64,000 nucleotides of DNA from Gallionellaceae bacterium (GTDB lineage: Bacteria; Pseudomonadota; Gammaproteobacteria; Burkholderiales; Thiobacillaceae): the NCBI GenBank assembly GCA_028714875.1, contig JAQTLN010000018.1:1-64000 (forward strand). The letters run 5' to 3'. Made by a program: the position numbers and the translations under genes. This document shows positions 8,527 through 17,553 of this stretch, in pieces. The first letter of the stretch is position 1; each line of letters begins with the position of its first letter. Below the pieces are notes generated by a model. The model had not been told where the DNA came from. It was given only the letters and a program-made list of their open reading frames with translations, and did no database searches.

Positions 8527-9047
8527 GGGCGTGCAAGCTCCAGGGCGAAGCAATCGGAATGGTGGAAATCGGGGCGGCCGGGCGGGTGGCGCAAGGCCCA
8601 GTAGGAAAGTGAGCCGTCCACCGCTTCGATGACGGCGGACAGGCCGAGGCGCAGACGCGGCCCCGGCGGCAGAACTTGCGCCGGCAGGAAGACGCGCAGG
8701 TCGAGTTCGGTTTCCGTGCCGCGTTCGATGCGCGGGGCGGTCGCCTCCGCCAGTGCTTCGCCCTGGCGATAGGCGTGGAAGCCATAGGCCTGCCAGGCAC
8801 CCGAGGGGGAGAAATTGAATTCCCGATAGGCGGAGGTGCCGGCGCCCATGACAAAAGCCTCGAAGCAGGTGTGGCGCCAGAGGCCTTCGACCCGTTCCGG
8901 CGTTGCCGTGTCGGGGATGACCAGGTGGGCCTGGCCGGCGGCGAGCCGGTAGCGAAGCGACAGCCCTTCAGTGGCCAATTCGGCGTTCACCCGGATGCCA
9001 CGCAGCCACGGCGCCGGGAAGTCTCCGTGGCGGATCAGGTCGATCAC
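8523..9047 (-). CDS. DOMON-like domain protein
   Basis: 174-residue protein matching the DOMON-like beta-sandwich proteins that commonly precede DUF1343 genes in Betaproteobacteria. Visible landmarks are LWRHTCFEAFV, YREFNFSPSGAWQAYGFHAYR and a closing SYWALRHPPGRPDFHHSDCFAL. DOMON domains bind heme or sugar; the ligand here is unknown. Coupling with the NamZ-like enzyme suggests a cell-wall sugar role, which is inference. Confidence 0.8.
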   Translation of the reverse strand: MIDLIRHGDFPAPWLRGIRVNAELATEGLSLRYRLAAGQAHLVIPDTATPERVEGLWRHTCFEAFVMGAGTSAYREFNFSPSGAWQAYGFHAYRQGEALAEATAPRIERGTETELDLRVFLPAQVLPPGPRLRLGLSAVIEAVDGSLSYWALRHPPGRPDFHHSDCFALELARP

Positions 9048-9231
9048 GTGAGTCTCCGGGCGGCGAGGTGGGTACAGGGAGGGTGGGTGGACTTCCGCAT
9101 GGCCGGGATAAATACCATGAAATCACGCGGCGAAAGCGCGAGGCGATACCCCGCAATCCACTTCCGTAACCGCCGCCAATCGGAAAACCCGGTCAGAATC
9201 CCGGCCCAACCGCTACTTTCGAGATTGCGTA

Positions 9232-9480
9232 ATGGATGACCTGAACACCCTTTCATCCCTTGGCTTGGCGCTGCCTAGCCCGGCCTACCTGTTTGGCCTC
9301 ATTTTCTTCGGGATTGCCGGTTACGCGGCCTACCGTTACGGCAAGAAGGCCGGGCTTGCCAAGCCCAGGTGGATCGGCATCGCCATGATGCTGTACCCCT
9401 ATGCCATTTCCGAGACTTGGTTGCTGTATGCCGTAGGCGCCGGCTTGTGCGCGGCCTTGTATGTGTATCGCGAGTCGTAG
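9232..9480 (+). CDS. Small two-helix membrane protein
   Basis: 82 residues with two hydrophobic helices (about residues 18-36 and 50-75). Between them is a Tyr/Lys-rich turn (YRYGKKAGLAKPRW) that contains the pattern seen in a family of small uncharacterised inner-membrane proteins. Codon use resembles that of its neighbours. A weak GAGA precedes the ATG. Function unknown. The 184 bases upstream, back to the DOMON gene, hold no other supportable feature. Confidence 0.6.
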   Translation: MDDLNTLSSLGLALPSPAYLFGLIFFGIAGYAAYRYGKKAGLAKPRWIGIAMMLYPYAISETWLLYAVGAGLCAALYVYRES

Positions 9481-9636
9481 CGGGATGGCTGGCTGGATGA
9501 GCGGGCTGAAAATGGTATGTAACAACTACTTACGGCCTGGTAACACAGCGTCTACACCCGGCTTACATCGCCCCCTCAGGATGCGCTCCACCCGCCACGC
9601 ATTCCGCGTCAACCGGGTTTACCAAGGAGTGATGTC

Positions 9637-9942
9637 ATGAAATCAGGCTCGATGTTGAAGGCCTTCGGCGTTTGCGCAATTTCCTTCCTGTCGCTATCCG
9701 GAGGCGCCGCCCAGGCGGCCGATAGCTGTGTGTTGTCTTCCCTGTCTCGCGCCGCCGCCGCGGTCGATGGCGCCGACGGATCGGGGAATGCTCGCGAGGG
9801 CGGCAATGCCTCCGCCCGGAGCCAGAGCATGGTTGCCACCCTTGCGCCCGTCATGGGTGGCATGGCCAAGGAAGGACTCCACACGGCCTCCTCGGTGATG
9901 CGGGCGTTGACGCAAGAGGCGAGCCGGCTGCTTCAGGACTAG
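9637..9942 (+). CDS. Small exported protein of unknown function
   Basis: 101 residues with a Sec signal peptide (basic start, hydrophobic core GVCAISFLSLSGGAAQA, likely cleavage after AQA). The mature part is Ala/Ser-rich with one Cys and no recognisable domain. AAGGAG lies 10 bases before the ATG. A strong terminator follows. I do not recognise the family. Confidence 0.65.
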   Translation: MKSGSMLKAFGVCAISFLSLSGGAAQAADSCVLSSLSRAAAAVDGADGSGNAREGGNASARSQSMVATLAPVMGGMAKEGLHTASSVMRALTQEASRLLQD

Positions 9943-9995
9943 CGGCGGGCGCCGGTATCCGGCTGGCCGTTTTCAACGCTGGATTCCGGAGTCCC

Positions 9996-10029
9996 AAAAA
10001 AACGGGCCGCCCATCGGGCGGCCCGTTTC
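9996..10029. terminator. Bidirectional rho-independent terminator
   Basis: ACGGGCCGCCC and GGGCGGCCCGT form a perfect 11-bp stem around ATC at 10002-10026. A run of seven A precedes it and a short T run follows, so it can stop transcripts from both the small exported protein gene and the convergent OmpA gene. Confidence 0.85.
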
Positions 10030-10044
10030 CGTCATGCGAGAAGC

Positions 10045-11037
10045 TTACCTAGTGGTGCGCAGTTCCACGCGGCGGTTCTTCACGCGGCCTTCTTCCGTGT
10101 AGTTGTTGCCGATCGGCTGGGTTTCGCCATAGCCCTTGGCGCTGAGACGGTCGGCGGCGATGCCGTGGGCGATGAAGTAGTCCATCACCGCCTTGGCGCG
10201 ACGGCTGGACAGGTCGAGGTTGTGGGCGCTGCTGCCGTGGCTGTCAGTATGGCCGGCCACTTCCACCTTGAAGACGGGGTAGCGCTTCAGGGTCGCGACG
10301 GCGCCATCGAGGATGGCGATGCTGTCCGGGCGCAGGGCATCTTCGTCGTTGTCGAAGTTGACGCCCGCCAAAGTCAGTGTGATGGCCAGGGTGCAACCCG
10401 TAGCGTCGACAGGTTCGCCCGCCGGGGTGCCGGGACACACATCGGCGGCGTCGATGACGCCGTCGCCATCGCTGTCCACTTCGCAGCCCTCGGCGTTAAC
10501 CCAGCGACCGCGCGGAGTCGTCGGGCAGCGGTCGAGGCGGTCGACGACGCCATCACCATCGCTGTCCAGTTCGCAACCCTCGGCATCAACCTTGCTCCCG
10601 GCCGGTGTGGTCGGGCAACGGTCGAGGCGATCCACCACGCCGTCGCCGTCACTATCGAGTTCGCAGCCATAGGCGTCTACCTTGGCGCCCTTGGGCGTGC
10701 CGGGGCAGCGATCCTGGGTGTCGATGATGCCGTCACCGTCGCTATCGGCCGGTTTTTCAACGGGCGTGGGCGCGGGCTTTTCCACGGGCGCCACGGCGGG
10801 CTTTTCCGCCGGCTTCATGGCGGGAGCGGCTTTGGCTTGCACCGGCGCCTCGCAGGGCGCTTCCAGTATGCCCCGGCCCGGGCAGCCGATGGTCTTGTAA
10901 AGCTCATAGCCCGAGGTCATGCCGCTGGCGCTGGCCGGGTTGGCCGGGTTGTAGTAGGGCGTGTCCGCCGCCTGGACATTCATGGTGGACAGCAATGCCG
11001 CGCCGAGGGTGCTCAATGCAAAAACGGAAATACGCAT
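10045..11037 (-). CDS. OmpA-family protein with thrombospondin type 3 repeats
   Basis: 330 residues. A Sec signal peptide ends at VQA. A Pro/Lys/Ala-rich linker covers about residues 66-100, and four DSDGDGxxDxxDxCPxTP calcium-binding TSP3-type repeats lie about at 100-220. The C-terminal OmpA peptidoglycan-binding domain has AGHTDSHGSSAHNLDLSSRRA and GYGETQPIGNNYTEEGR. No N-terminal beta barrel is visible, so it probably sits in the periplasm or outer membrane and tethers the wall. AGGAG precedes the ATG. Confidence 0.92.
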   Translation of the reverse strand: MRISVFALSTLGAALLSTMNVQAADTPYYNPANPASASGMTSGYELYKTIGCPGRGILEAPCEAPVQAKAAPAMKPAEKPAVAPVEKPAPTPVEKPADSDGDGIIDTQDRCPGTPKGAKVDAYGCELDSDGDGVVDRLDRCPTTPAGSKVDAEGCELDSDGDGVVDRLDRCPTTPRGRWVNAEGCEVDSDGDGVIDAADVCPGTPAGEPVDATGCTLAITLTLAGVNFDNDEDALRPDSIAILDGAVATLKRYPVFKVEVAGHTDSHGSSAHNLDLSSRRAKAVMDYFIAHGIAADRLSAKGYGETQPIGNNYTEEGRVKNRRVELRTTR

Positions 11038-11084
11038 GTTTGACTCCTGTTCAATCGTGGTTTTCAGGACCGTCGGAGGACGGC

Positions 11085-11777
11085 TCAGTTCAGTAATCCG
11101 AAGACTTTGCCGACCACACCGCCGGCGTAATTGAGAGGCTGCGCGCGGATGGCGTGTTCTTCCTCGGCGATCAGCGTGTAGAGGCCATCGAGCGCCTTGC
11201 GGTTGACGTAGTCCTCGACCGTGGCCAGCTCGCTCTTGATGCCGGCCAGTTTGACCAGCTGGCTGGATAGCGCGTGATAGGCGCGTACCAGATCACTGCG
11301 TTCGGCGACCGCGTGAATGATGGGCGCCATTTTATCGACGAGATGGGCCTCCGTCTCCTTGCGGAACCAGGCGGTGGCGGCGCCGTCGCCAGCCGCGAGA
11401 ATGGCTTTGGCGTCGACCACGCTGATCGTCCGCAACATTTCCAGCAGCGCTTCGCGCGCTTCCGGAACGGCGGCTTCGGCGGCGCGGTTCATGGCCAGAA
11501 CCAGGTCATCGACCTGTTTCCCCAGCCCGAGAAAACGCAGGATACCCTCGGCCCGTGCGAAGTTTTTCGGCAGCCCGATCTTGACCTTGGCATAGCCGAA
11601 ATAGCCGTTTTCCCGGCCCAATCTGGCGATGGCCGCGCGCGCCCCCAAGCCCAGGCTGTCACGCAGTGCCTGAGTGGCTTCGGCGGCGCCGATGGCTGAC
11701 CCGTCCTCGGCGCGCGCCGGCGGGATGCAGGCCAGGCCGGCCAGCGCGAGGATGAATTGGCGTCTGGACAGGCTCAT
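11085..11777 (-). CDS. DUF4197 protein with Tat-type signal
   Basis: 230 residues. The start [14 protein letters not shown] matches a twin-arginine signal (SRRxFxL) with a cut expected after PARA. The mature part has DUF4197 features ([22 protein letters not shown], then [18 protein letters not shown] and a GLLN end). The start overlaps the mscL stop by 4 bases. Function unknown. A longer fused frame from 12242 reads through mscL in another phase and is not a protein. Confidence 0.82.
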   Translation of the reverse strand: MSLSRRQFILALAGLACIPPARAEDGSAIGAAEATQALRDSLGLGARAAIARLGRENGYFGYAKVKIGLPKNFARAEGILRFLGLGKQVDDLVLAMNRAAEAAVPEAREALLEMLRTISVVDAKAILAAGDGAATAWFRKETEAHLVDKMAPIIHAVAERSDLVRAYHALSSQLVKLAGIKSELATVEDYVNRKALDGLYTLIAEEEHAIRAQPLNYAGGVVGKVFGLLN

Positions 11778-12193
11778 TTTTTCAGGGAATCGCGGATTTC
11801 CCGCAGCAGAACGATGTCCTCGGGTGTCGGCGCCGGCGCGGCGGGCACGGCTGTTTCTTCGCGCTTGAGGCTGTTGATGGCTTTCACCACCATGAAGATG
11901 GCGAGGGCGATGATGAGGAAGTTGACCACGCTGTTGATGAAGATGCCGTATTTGATCAGCGGCACACCGGCTTTCTCGGCGGCCTCCAGGCTGTCGAAGA
12001 CCTGGCCGCCCAGCGTCAGATAGAGGTTCTTGAAATCGACGCCGCCGGTGAGGCTGCCGACCACCGGCATGACGATGTCCTTGACCAGGGAATCGACGAT
12101 TTTGCCGAAGGCGCCGCCGATGACCACAGCGACGGCGAGATCGACGACATTGCCGCGCATGGCGAATGCCTTGAATTCCTGAATGAAGCTCAT
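11774..12193 (-). CDS. mscL: Large-conductance mechanosensitive channel MscL
   Basis: 139 residues forming the homopentameric emergency valve in the inner membrane. The N terminus [20 protein letters not shown] and the TM1 pore stretch [19 protein letters not shown] are diagnostic. TM2 is [16 protein letters not shown], followed by the acidic/basic C-terminal bundle. GGAGA precedes the ATG at 12193; eleven in-frame residues upstream are rejected. Together with the MscS gene, the window encodes two osmotic release valves. Confidence 0.95.
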   Translation of the reverse strand: MSFIQEFKAFAMRGNVVDLAVAVVIGGAFGKIVDSLVKDIVMPVVGSLTGGVDFKNLYLTLGGQVFDSLEAAEKAGVPLIKYGIFINSVVNFLIIALAIFMVVKAINSLKREETAVPAAPAPTPEDIVLLREIRDSLKK

Positions 12194-12305
12194 GAGTTTC
12201 TCCGGATGGGGATGGGACGGCCGCATGGGAACATGGCCGCAAGGCGCTGTCCTGTGAAGCCTATCACTCGCGGGTCGGCAAAACGTACCAAGCAGCCGGC
12301 GCGGC

Positions 12306-13373
12306 TCAATCCACGCTTCGGCCGGCGACCGCGATGCCGCTCTGGCCGGCGAATTCCAGCATGCGGTTTATGGAACGCACGGCGCGCGCGCGCACGCCGT
12401 CTTCCACCTGGATTTCGTTGCCGCCGTTCTCCAGCACGGCAAGCAGGTTCTTCAGGCCGTTCATGGCCATCCACGGGCAATGCGCGCACGACACGCAGGT
12501 GGCGCCGGTGCCGCCGGTGGGCGCTTCGAGCAGACGTTTGTCGGGGGCGACCGCGTGCATCTTGTGGAAGATGCCGTTGTCGGTGGCGACGATCAGCACC
12601 GGGTTCGGCAATTCCGCCGCCGCGCGGATGAGCTGGGTGGTGGAGCCCACCACATCGGCCAGGGCGATCACCGCCGCCGGCGATTCCGGGTGTACCAGCA
12701 CGGCGGCCTCCGGATATTCGGCTTGCAAGGCGCGGATGCCTTCGGCCTTGAAGCGCTCATGCACCACGCAGGAACCTTGCCAGAGCAGCATGTCGGCGCC
12801 CGTGGTCTTCCGCACGTAATCGCCGAGATAGCGGTCCGGCGCCCAGATCAGCTTTTCGCCGCGCGCCTTCAGGTGTTCAGCCACTTTTACGGCGATGCTG
12901 GAGGTCACCGTCCAGTCGGCGCGCGCCTTCACCTCGGCCGAGGTGTTGGCGTAGACCACCACGGTGCGGTCGGGATGGGCGTCGCAGAAGCGGGTGAACT
13001 CGTCCGCCGGGCAGGACAGGTCGAGGGAACATTCGGCATGCAGGTCCGGCATCAGCACGCGTTTTTCCGGGTTGAGAATCTTGGCGGTCTCGCCCATGAA
13101 TTTCACGCCGGCGACGATCAGCGTCTTTGCCTTGGAAGCATGGCCGAAGCGCGCCATTTCCAGAGAGTCGGAGACGCAGCCGCCGGTTTCCTCGGCCAGT
13201 CGCTGCAATTCGCCCGAGGTGTAGTAGTGCGCCACCAGCACCGCATCCTGCTCGCGCATGCGTTGCTTGATGCGCGCGATCAGTTCCTCCCGCTCGCCGG
13301 GTTGCAGCGTTTCTTCCAGTACCGGTGGAACGTCGGTGACGGGATGGGCGGGGGGGATGAATACGGCGGACAT
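12306..13373 (-). CDS. nadA: Quinolinate synthase A
   Basis: 355-residue [4Fe-4S] enzyme that condenses iminoaspartate with dihydroxyacetone phosphate to quinolinate in NAD synthesis. Three cluster Cys are placed as in the family: in [19 protein letters not shown] and [19 protein letters not shown] near residue 49 and PTGGTGATC near the C terminus are conserved substrate and cluster regions. Partner genes nadB and nadC are not in the window. The gene appears to stand alone and is divergent from xerC. Confidence 0.96.
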   Translation of the reverse strand: MSAVFIPPAHPVTDVPPVLEETLQPGEREELIARIKQRMREQDAVLVAHYYTSGELQRLAEETGGCVSDSLEMARFGHASKAKTLIVAGVKFMGETAKILNPEKRVLMPDLHAECSLDLSCPADEFTRFCDAHPDRTVVVYANTSAEVKARADWTVTSSIAVKVAEHLKARGEKLIWAPDRYLGDYVRKTTGADMLLWQGSCVVHERFKAEGIRALQAEYPEAAVLVHPESPAAVIALADVVGSTTQLIRAAAELPNPVLIVATDNGIFHKMHAVAPDKRLLEAPTGGTGATCVSCAHCPWMAMNGLKNLLAVLENGGNEIQVEDGVRARAVRSINRMLEFAGQSGIAVAGRSVD

Positions 13374-13509
13374 GGCGGTGGTCGAAACTCAGGTCGTGGA
13401 GAGCTAACCTTTTATGGGCGGGGATGGGGGCTGTCAAGCCGGCGTCGCTCAGCGCCGTCACGCGATGCATCCGCTATAGTTCTGTCGCCTCCTCCTTCCT
13501 GATCGCCGC

Positions 13510-14424
13510 GTGCCTACGACGTTTCCGTTCTCCTCCCGGGTCGACGCTTTTCTGAAGGCGCTGCAAGCGCGCCAGTACAGCCCGGCCACGGTTTCCACCT
13601 ATGCCATTGACTTGGCGCATCTGCTGGAACTGGTGGGGGATGTTGACCCCGCCGGGCTGGCCGTTCACGACATCCGCCGCGCACTGGCGACCCTGCATGC
13701 GCGTGGCCAGCAGCCGAAAACCCTGGCGCGCACGTTATCTGCCTGGCGCAGTTTCTATAACTACCTGGCGCGCCAGGGCTTCGTCGCGGCCAATCCCTGT
13801 CTCGGCCTGCGCCCTCCCAAGGGCGACCGAAAACTGCCCAACGCGCTGTCCGTGGATGAAATGGCGAAGTTGCTGGAAGGGCCGGCGGATGATCTCGGGT
13901 CGCTGCGCGATCAGGCCATGTTCGAACTGATGTATTCCTCCGGCCTGCGCCGCGCCGAGTTGATCGGACTGAATCTGGATAGTGTGGATCTGGCCGCCGG
14001 CGAAGTGACGGTAACCGGCAAGGGGCGCAAGACCCGCCTCGTTCCGGTCGGCCAGCGGGCGCTGGAAGCGCTGCGCGCCTGGTTGGCGCGGCGTGGAGAA
14101 GTTACAACCGAGGTGGCAACCGAGGTAGCGCGTGACACCCAGGCTTTATTCCTCGGCGCCCGCGGCGGCCGCGTCGGCGCCACGGCGGTGCGGCTGGCAT
14201 TGAACAAACTGGCGCTGAAACACGGCGTCACGGCGCATGTGCATCCGCATGCCCTGCGCCATTCCTTTGCCTCGCATGTGCTGCAATCGTCCGGCGATTT
14301 GCGCGCGGTGCAGGAGATGCTGGGGCATGCCAGCCTGTCCACCACCCAGGTCTATACCCATCTGGATTTCCAGCATCTGGCCCAGGTCTATGACCAGGCC
14401 CACCCACGCGCCAAGAAGAAATAG
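13510..14424 (+). CDS. xerC: Tyrosine recombinase XerC
   Basis: 304-residue site-specific recombinase that, with XerD, resolves chromosome dimers at dif. The N-terminal SAM-like domain occupies about residues 1-95. The catalytic set is complete: R in SSGLRRAEL, K in TGKGRKTR, HxxR in HPHALRHSFASH, H in EMLGHAS and Y in TTQVYTHLD. The start is GTG with no strong ribosome site. A ten-residue Thr/Val/Glu insert (EVTTEVATEVA) sits in a variable loop. XerC is preferred over XerD or a phage integrase because of length and the isolated chromosomal setting. Confidence 0.9.
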   Translation: MPTTFPFSSRVDAFLKALQARQYSPATVSTYAIDLAHLLELVGDVDPAGLAVHDIRRALATLHARGQQPKTLARTLSAWRSFYNYLARQGFVAANPCLGLRPPKGDRKLPNALSVDEMAKLLEGPADDLGSLRDQAMFELMYSSGLRRAELIGLNLDSVDLAAGEVTVTGKGRKTRLVPVGQRALEALRAWLARRGEVTTEVATEVARDTQALFLGARGGRVGATAVRLALNKLALKHGVTAHVHPHALRHSFASHVLQSSGDLRAVQEMLGHASLSTTQVYTHLDFQHLAQVYDQAHPRAKKK

Positions 14425-14522
14425 CCCGGTCCCTGTTCGCCTCCGGCGGCAAACAAGCGGATGCTCACCCTGGTACGGCCTTAAAATCAGCGTTCATATT
14501 TACAGCTTCAGCGGGAGGCGCC

Positions 14523-15620
14523 ATGAAAAAAAAGGCGTTCATCATCGAGGACAACGATAACAACCTCGAACAGATCAGCAACACGCTGCGCGACGCCGGC
14601 ATCGAGGCGCGTTTCGTGCCCTGTAGCCTTGAGAACGCGCGCGCGCTTTTTTCCGGGCCGGTGGATTGCGTCAGGCTGGCAAACAAGGCCTATGAACTGG
14701 AACAGGCGCACGAGCGCTTGAAATGGAGCGAGGCGCGCATGCGCCATTTCGCCCGTATCGCCGCCGACTGGTTCTGGGAAAGCGACGAGGAGCACCACCT
14801 CATCTGGTCCAGCGACGGGCCGATTCGTGAGGGGGACCGGCTCACCGATGCCTTCAGCGGCTGCCTGCCAGGGCTACTGCCGGTGGATCATGAGATGGAG
14901 ACGCTGGCGGCCCTGAAGGAAGGTCGGCCGTTCCAGGATGCCGTGCTGGAACTGGAACTGGACTCGGGTGAGCGCGCCGCGTTTCGCCTTTCCGGTGAGC
15001 CGTTGATCGATTCGAGCGGCCATTTCTCCGGCTTTCGCGGCGTCGGCCACGACATCACCGATGCGCTACGGATCAGTCGCCAGATTCGGCACGAGGCCAG
15101 CCATGACTCGCTTACCGGGCTGGCCAACCGGCGTGAATTCCAGCGCCGCGTGCAGCGTGCCTGGCTACGTTCACGTCAGGAAGGCGCGGTGCATGCCCTC
15201 TGCTTTCTCGATCTGGATCGCTTCAAGGTGGTGAACGACAGCGCCGGCCACGCAGCCGGAGATGCCCTGCTGGCGCAGTTGGCCGAGGTGATGAATGCCC
15301 AGGTGCGTGGCGCCGATACCCTGGCGCGCCTGGGGGGCGACGAGTTTTGTGTATTGCTGGAAAACTGCGCCCTGGAATCCGCGGTGCGCGTCTCCGACAA
15401 CCTGCTCAGGACATTGCGGGAACTGCGCTTCGAGTGGCGGGGCGAGTTCTTTTCGATAGGCGCCAGTGTCGGTATTACGCTCATTACCTCGGAAACCGAA
15501 GACGCGACCCGCGCGCTGCTGGAAGCCGATGTGGCCTGCTACGCGGCCAAGAAGCTGGGCCGCGATCAGGTTCAGGTCTACCAGGGTTCCGACAGCGGCG
15601 GTCAGACGGTGGGCGGGTAA
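14523..15620 (+). CDS. PAS-GGDEF diguanylate cyclase with truncated receiver at the N terminus
   Basis: 365 residues. Residues 1-50 look like the first third of a response-regulator receiver (acidic pair in FIIEDND, then a second strand and VDCV) that stops before the phospho-Asp. A short coiled segment follows, then a PAS domain (about 75-185; ARIAADWFWESDEEHH, GVGHDIT) and a GGDEF domain. GGDEF 271-275 is intact and R262-x-x-D265 forms the c-di-GMP inhibitory site, so an active, feedback-controlled c-di-GMP synthase is expected. The TAA stop is contributed by the repeat element that follows. Confidence 0.88.
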   Translation: MKKKAFIIEDNDNNLEQISNTLRDAGIEARFVPCSLENARALFSGPVDCVRLANKAYELEQAHERLKWSEARMRHFARIAADWFWESDEEHHLIWSSDGPIREGDRLTDAFSGCLPGLLPVDHEMETLAALKEGRPFQDAVLELELDSGERAAFRLSGEPLIDSSGHFSGFRGVGHDITDALRISRQIRHEASHDSLTGLANRREFQRRVQRAWLRSRQEGAVHALCFLDLDRFKVVNDSAGHAAGDALLAQLAEVMNAQVRGADTLARLGGDEFCVLLENCALESAVRVSDNLLRTLRELRFEWRGEFFSIGASVGITLITSETEDATRALLEADVACYAAKKLGRDQVQVYQGSDSGGQTVGG

Positions 15621-15783
15621 GGAGCCGAGAAATGATAAGTTGGACAACTACGGGTGTGTTGGCGGGATGCGATGCAAGGCGCCGGTCGCGCCGCATGGTT
15701 ATTCCCTGCAAGCGACCAGCAAGGCGGCAGCGCGCCAGCCAGCGCGGCCAAAATGTTCAACTTGTTGTTTCTCGGTTCCTTAC
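15617..15783. mobile_element. MITE-like element with 26-bp terminal inverted repeats
   Basis: The left end GTAAGGAGCCGAGAAATGAT and the right end, read in reverse as GTAAGGAACCGAGAAACAAC, match over 26 bases with four mismatches. Both ends continue as AAGTTG. The element is 167 bp, has no gene, and lies between the diguanylate cyclase and thioredoxin genes. The outermost TA on each side could be a 2-bp target duplication, as made by IS630/mariner-type transposases; this is inference. The interior has further GC-rich self-complementary stretches (GGCGCCGGTCGCGCC). Confidence 0.6.
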
Positions 15784-15856
15784 CTCGCGGCTCGCCTCGG
15801 CATTGTTCGATCCCGGCTTGGGGCCGCACAATGGCCGTATTTTTGGAGCGACACGC

Positions 15857-16714
15857 ATGGATCAATATTCTTTCGATGTCGATGCCGGTAATTTCCAGCA
15901 GGTGGTGATCGAAGGCTCGCAACATGTGCCGGTGCTGGTGGATTTTTGGGCGGAATGGTGCGGCCCCTGCCGCGCGTTGAAGCCCATCCTGGAAAAACTG
16001 GCGGCGGAATTCCAGGGCAAGTTCATCCTGGCCAAGGTGGATTCCGACAAAAATCAGGACATTGCCACGCAATTCGGCGTGCGCGGCATTCCCAGCGTAA
16101 AAGCCTTTCTCGGCGGCGAGCTCGTCGATGAGTTTTCCGGCGCGCTTCCCGAATCGGAAGTGCGCGAATTTCTCAAGCGCCTGATTCCCTCGCCGGCCGG
16201 CGAACTGCACATCGCGGCCGGCCGCGCGCGCGATCAGGGCAATCTGGAGGAGTCTCTGCGGCTTCTGGGCGACGCCGCGAAACTGGAACCGTTGAACGAG
16301 GCGGTGCGCCTGGACGCGGCCGACATTATGGTGGAACTGGGGCTGCTGGATGAGGCACGGCGCCTGTTCGACAGCCTGTCACTCCTCATTCGGATGGAAG
16401 ATCGCGCGCAACAGGTGCTGGCGCGGCTGAGTTTTGCGGAAGGTGGCCAGCAAAGTGGCGATGAAGCGGGTTTGCGCGACCGTATCGCGGAGCAACCGGA
16501 TGACATGGAGACCCGCATGCGGCTTGCCAACCAGTTGGTGGCCTCCGGCCGCCATCAGGAAGGGCTGGAGGAATTGCTGGAAATGGTGCGGCGTGACCGT
16601 TCCTGGAACGAGGAAGCGGCGCGCAAGGCCATCCTCGCCGTGTTCAGCCTGCTGGGTGGCCAGGGGCCGCTGGTGTCCGAATATCGGCGCAAGCTGGCGC
16701 GCGCCTTGAATTGA
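15857..16714 (+). CDS. Thioredoxin-TPR co-chaperone (YbbN/CnoX-like)
   Basis: 285 residues. A thioredoxin domain (1-110) has a full WCGPC active site at 34-38 and the cis-Pro in RGIPSVK. A TPR-like helical tail (about 120-285) follows. The architecture is that of YbbN/CnoX, which protects unfolded proteins under oxidative stress and hands them to GroEL or DnaK. In E. coli CnoX the first Cys of the motif is missing; here both are present, so disulfide reductase activity is likely, as in other bacterial CnoX proteins. The start at 15857 has GGAG 8 bases upstream; a longer frame from 15347 overlaps the cyclase gene and is rejected. Confidence 0.9.
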   Translation: MDQYSFDVDAGNFQQVVIEGSQHVPVLVDFWAEWCGPCRALKPILEKLAAEFQGKFILAKVDSDKNQDIATQFGVRGIPSVKAFLGGELVDEFSGALPESEVREFLKRLIPSPAGELHIAAGRARDQGNLEESLRLLGDAAKLEPLNEAVRLDAADIMVELGLLDEARRLFDSLSLLIRMEDRAQQVLARLSFAEGGQQSGDEAGLRDRIAEQPDDMETRMRLANQLVASGRHQEGLEELLEMVRRDRSWNEEAARKAILAVFSLLGGQGPLVSEYRRKLARALN

Positions 16715-16736
16715 GCGTTGACACAGGAGGCAGGGC

Positions 16737-17475
16737 ATGAATCCAGAGCGTCAGGGAAAATTGCTGGAACTGGCGGGCTTCGAGCCCACCGGTCGCTTCG
16801 AGGACAACCTTTATCGCATCACCTGCATAGCCGGCGATGTCATGGCGGCGCGTCGGGTTTCCCTGATGTTGCTGGATACCGGCAGCGGCAAGGGCGTGCG
16901 CCTGAAACTTGCCGCCGTCTACGGCGAGTTGCCGGAAGTGGCCTGGCGCGACGATGCCGCCAGTGAAGAAGGCATCGCTCAGCATGTCCTCGGCCTGGGC
17001 CAGTGTCTGCACATCAAGGACATCGGCCATTCCCGCTGGCGCGCCCAGGCGCGCCGTCTGGGCGGCACCGGCAGCTTCATCAGTTGCCCCATCCTGCTCG
17101 CCGGCAAACCGGCGGGCGTGCTCAATATCAGCGAACCGATCGAGCGCGTGCATTTCACGGCCTCCGATCTCGACGCGGCCGAACTCGCCGCTCGCCTGAT
17201 CGGCCGCAGCATCCATGCCGCGCGCCTCGACCGCGTGCTCGATTCGCGCTTCGCGCAGATGGCTTTCACCCTGGAAGGCCGCGCCGATTCCTGTTCGGTG
17301 GTGTCATTGTCCAGTCACGAACCGGACAAGGTCGCGCGCATGCTGGCGAAAGCCTTCTTCAAGGAAATGCGCCATTGCGGCTTCACCCCCAACCAGATCA
17401 TCCGCGCGGCGGGCGAGATCATCTCGGAACTCACCGGCAGCCTGAACCGGCACAAACATCGGCTGGATCGGGAGT
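16737..17475 (+). CDS. GAF-domain protein
   Basis: About 246 residues; the TAG stop occupies 17475-17477. A GAF fold covers roughly residues 20-165: RVSLMLLDTGSG, ASEEGIAQHVLGLGQCLHIKDI, SFISCPILLAGKPAGVLNISEP. The helical C-terminal part (170-246) has no known domain. There is no output domain, so it probably senses a small molecule or redox state and acts through a partner. AGGAGG precedes the ATG. It starts 22 bases after the thioredoxin gene and is probably cotranscribed with it. Its stop codon lies in a palindromic repeat. Confidence 0.75.
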
Positions 17476-17553
17476 AGGTCGGGTTAGCCGAAGGTGTAAC
17501 CCGACAATCGGCATTGCCGTCGGGTTACGCGACAAAGCCGCTAACCCGACCTA
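17475..17553. repeat. Palindromic repeat shared by two convergent gene ends
   Basis: TAGGTCGGGTTAG at 17475-17487 is the exact inverse of CTAACCCGACCTA at 17541-17553. An inner TAACCCGACAATCGG...CCGTCGGGTTACG forms a second nested hairpin. The left arm holds the TAG stop of the GAF gene and the right arm encodes the last residues and TAG stop of the carbonic anhydrase gene. Confidence 0.85.

Noticed and set aside
11778..12242. Continuous upstream extension of the DUF4197 frame across mscL
   Set aside because: The Tat-like signal at 11777 marks the true start; upstream bases encode mscL in another frame.
15347..15856. 170-residue upstream extension of the thioredoxin frame
   Set aside because: Overlaps the GGDEF gene and the repeat element; start at 15857 has a ribosome site and begins the thioredoxin fold.
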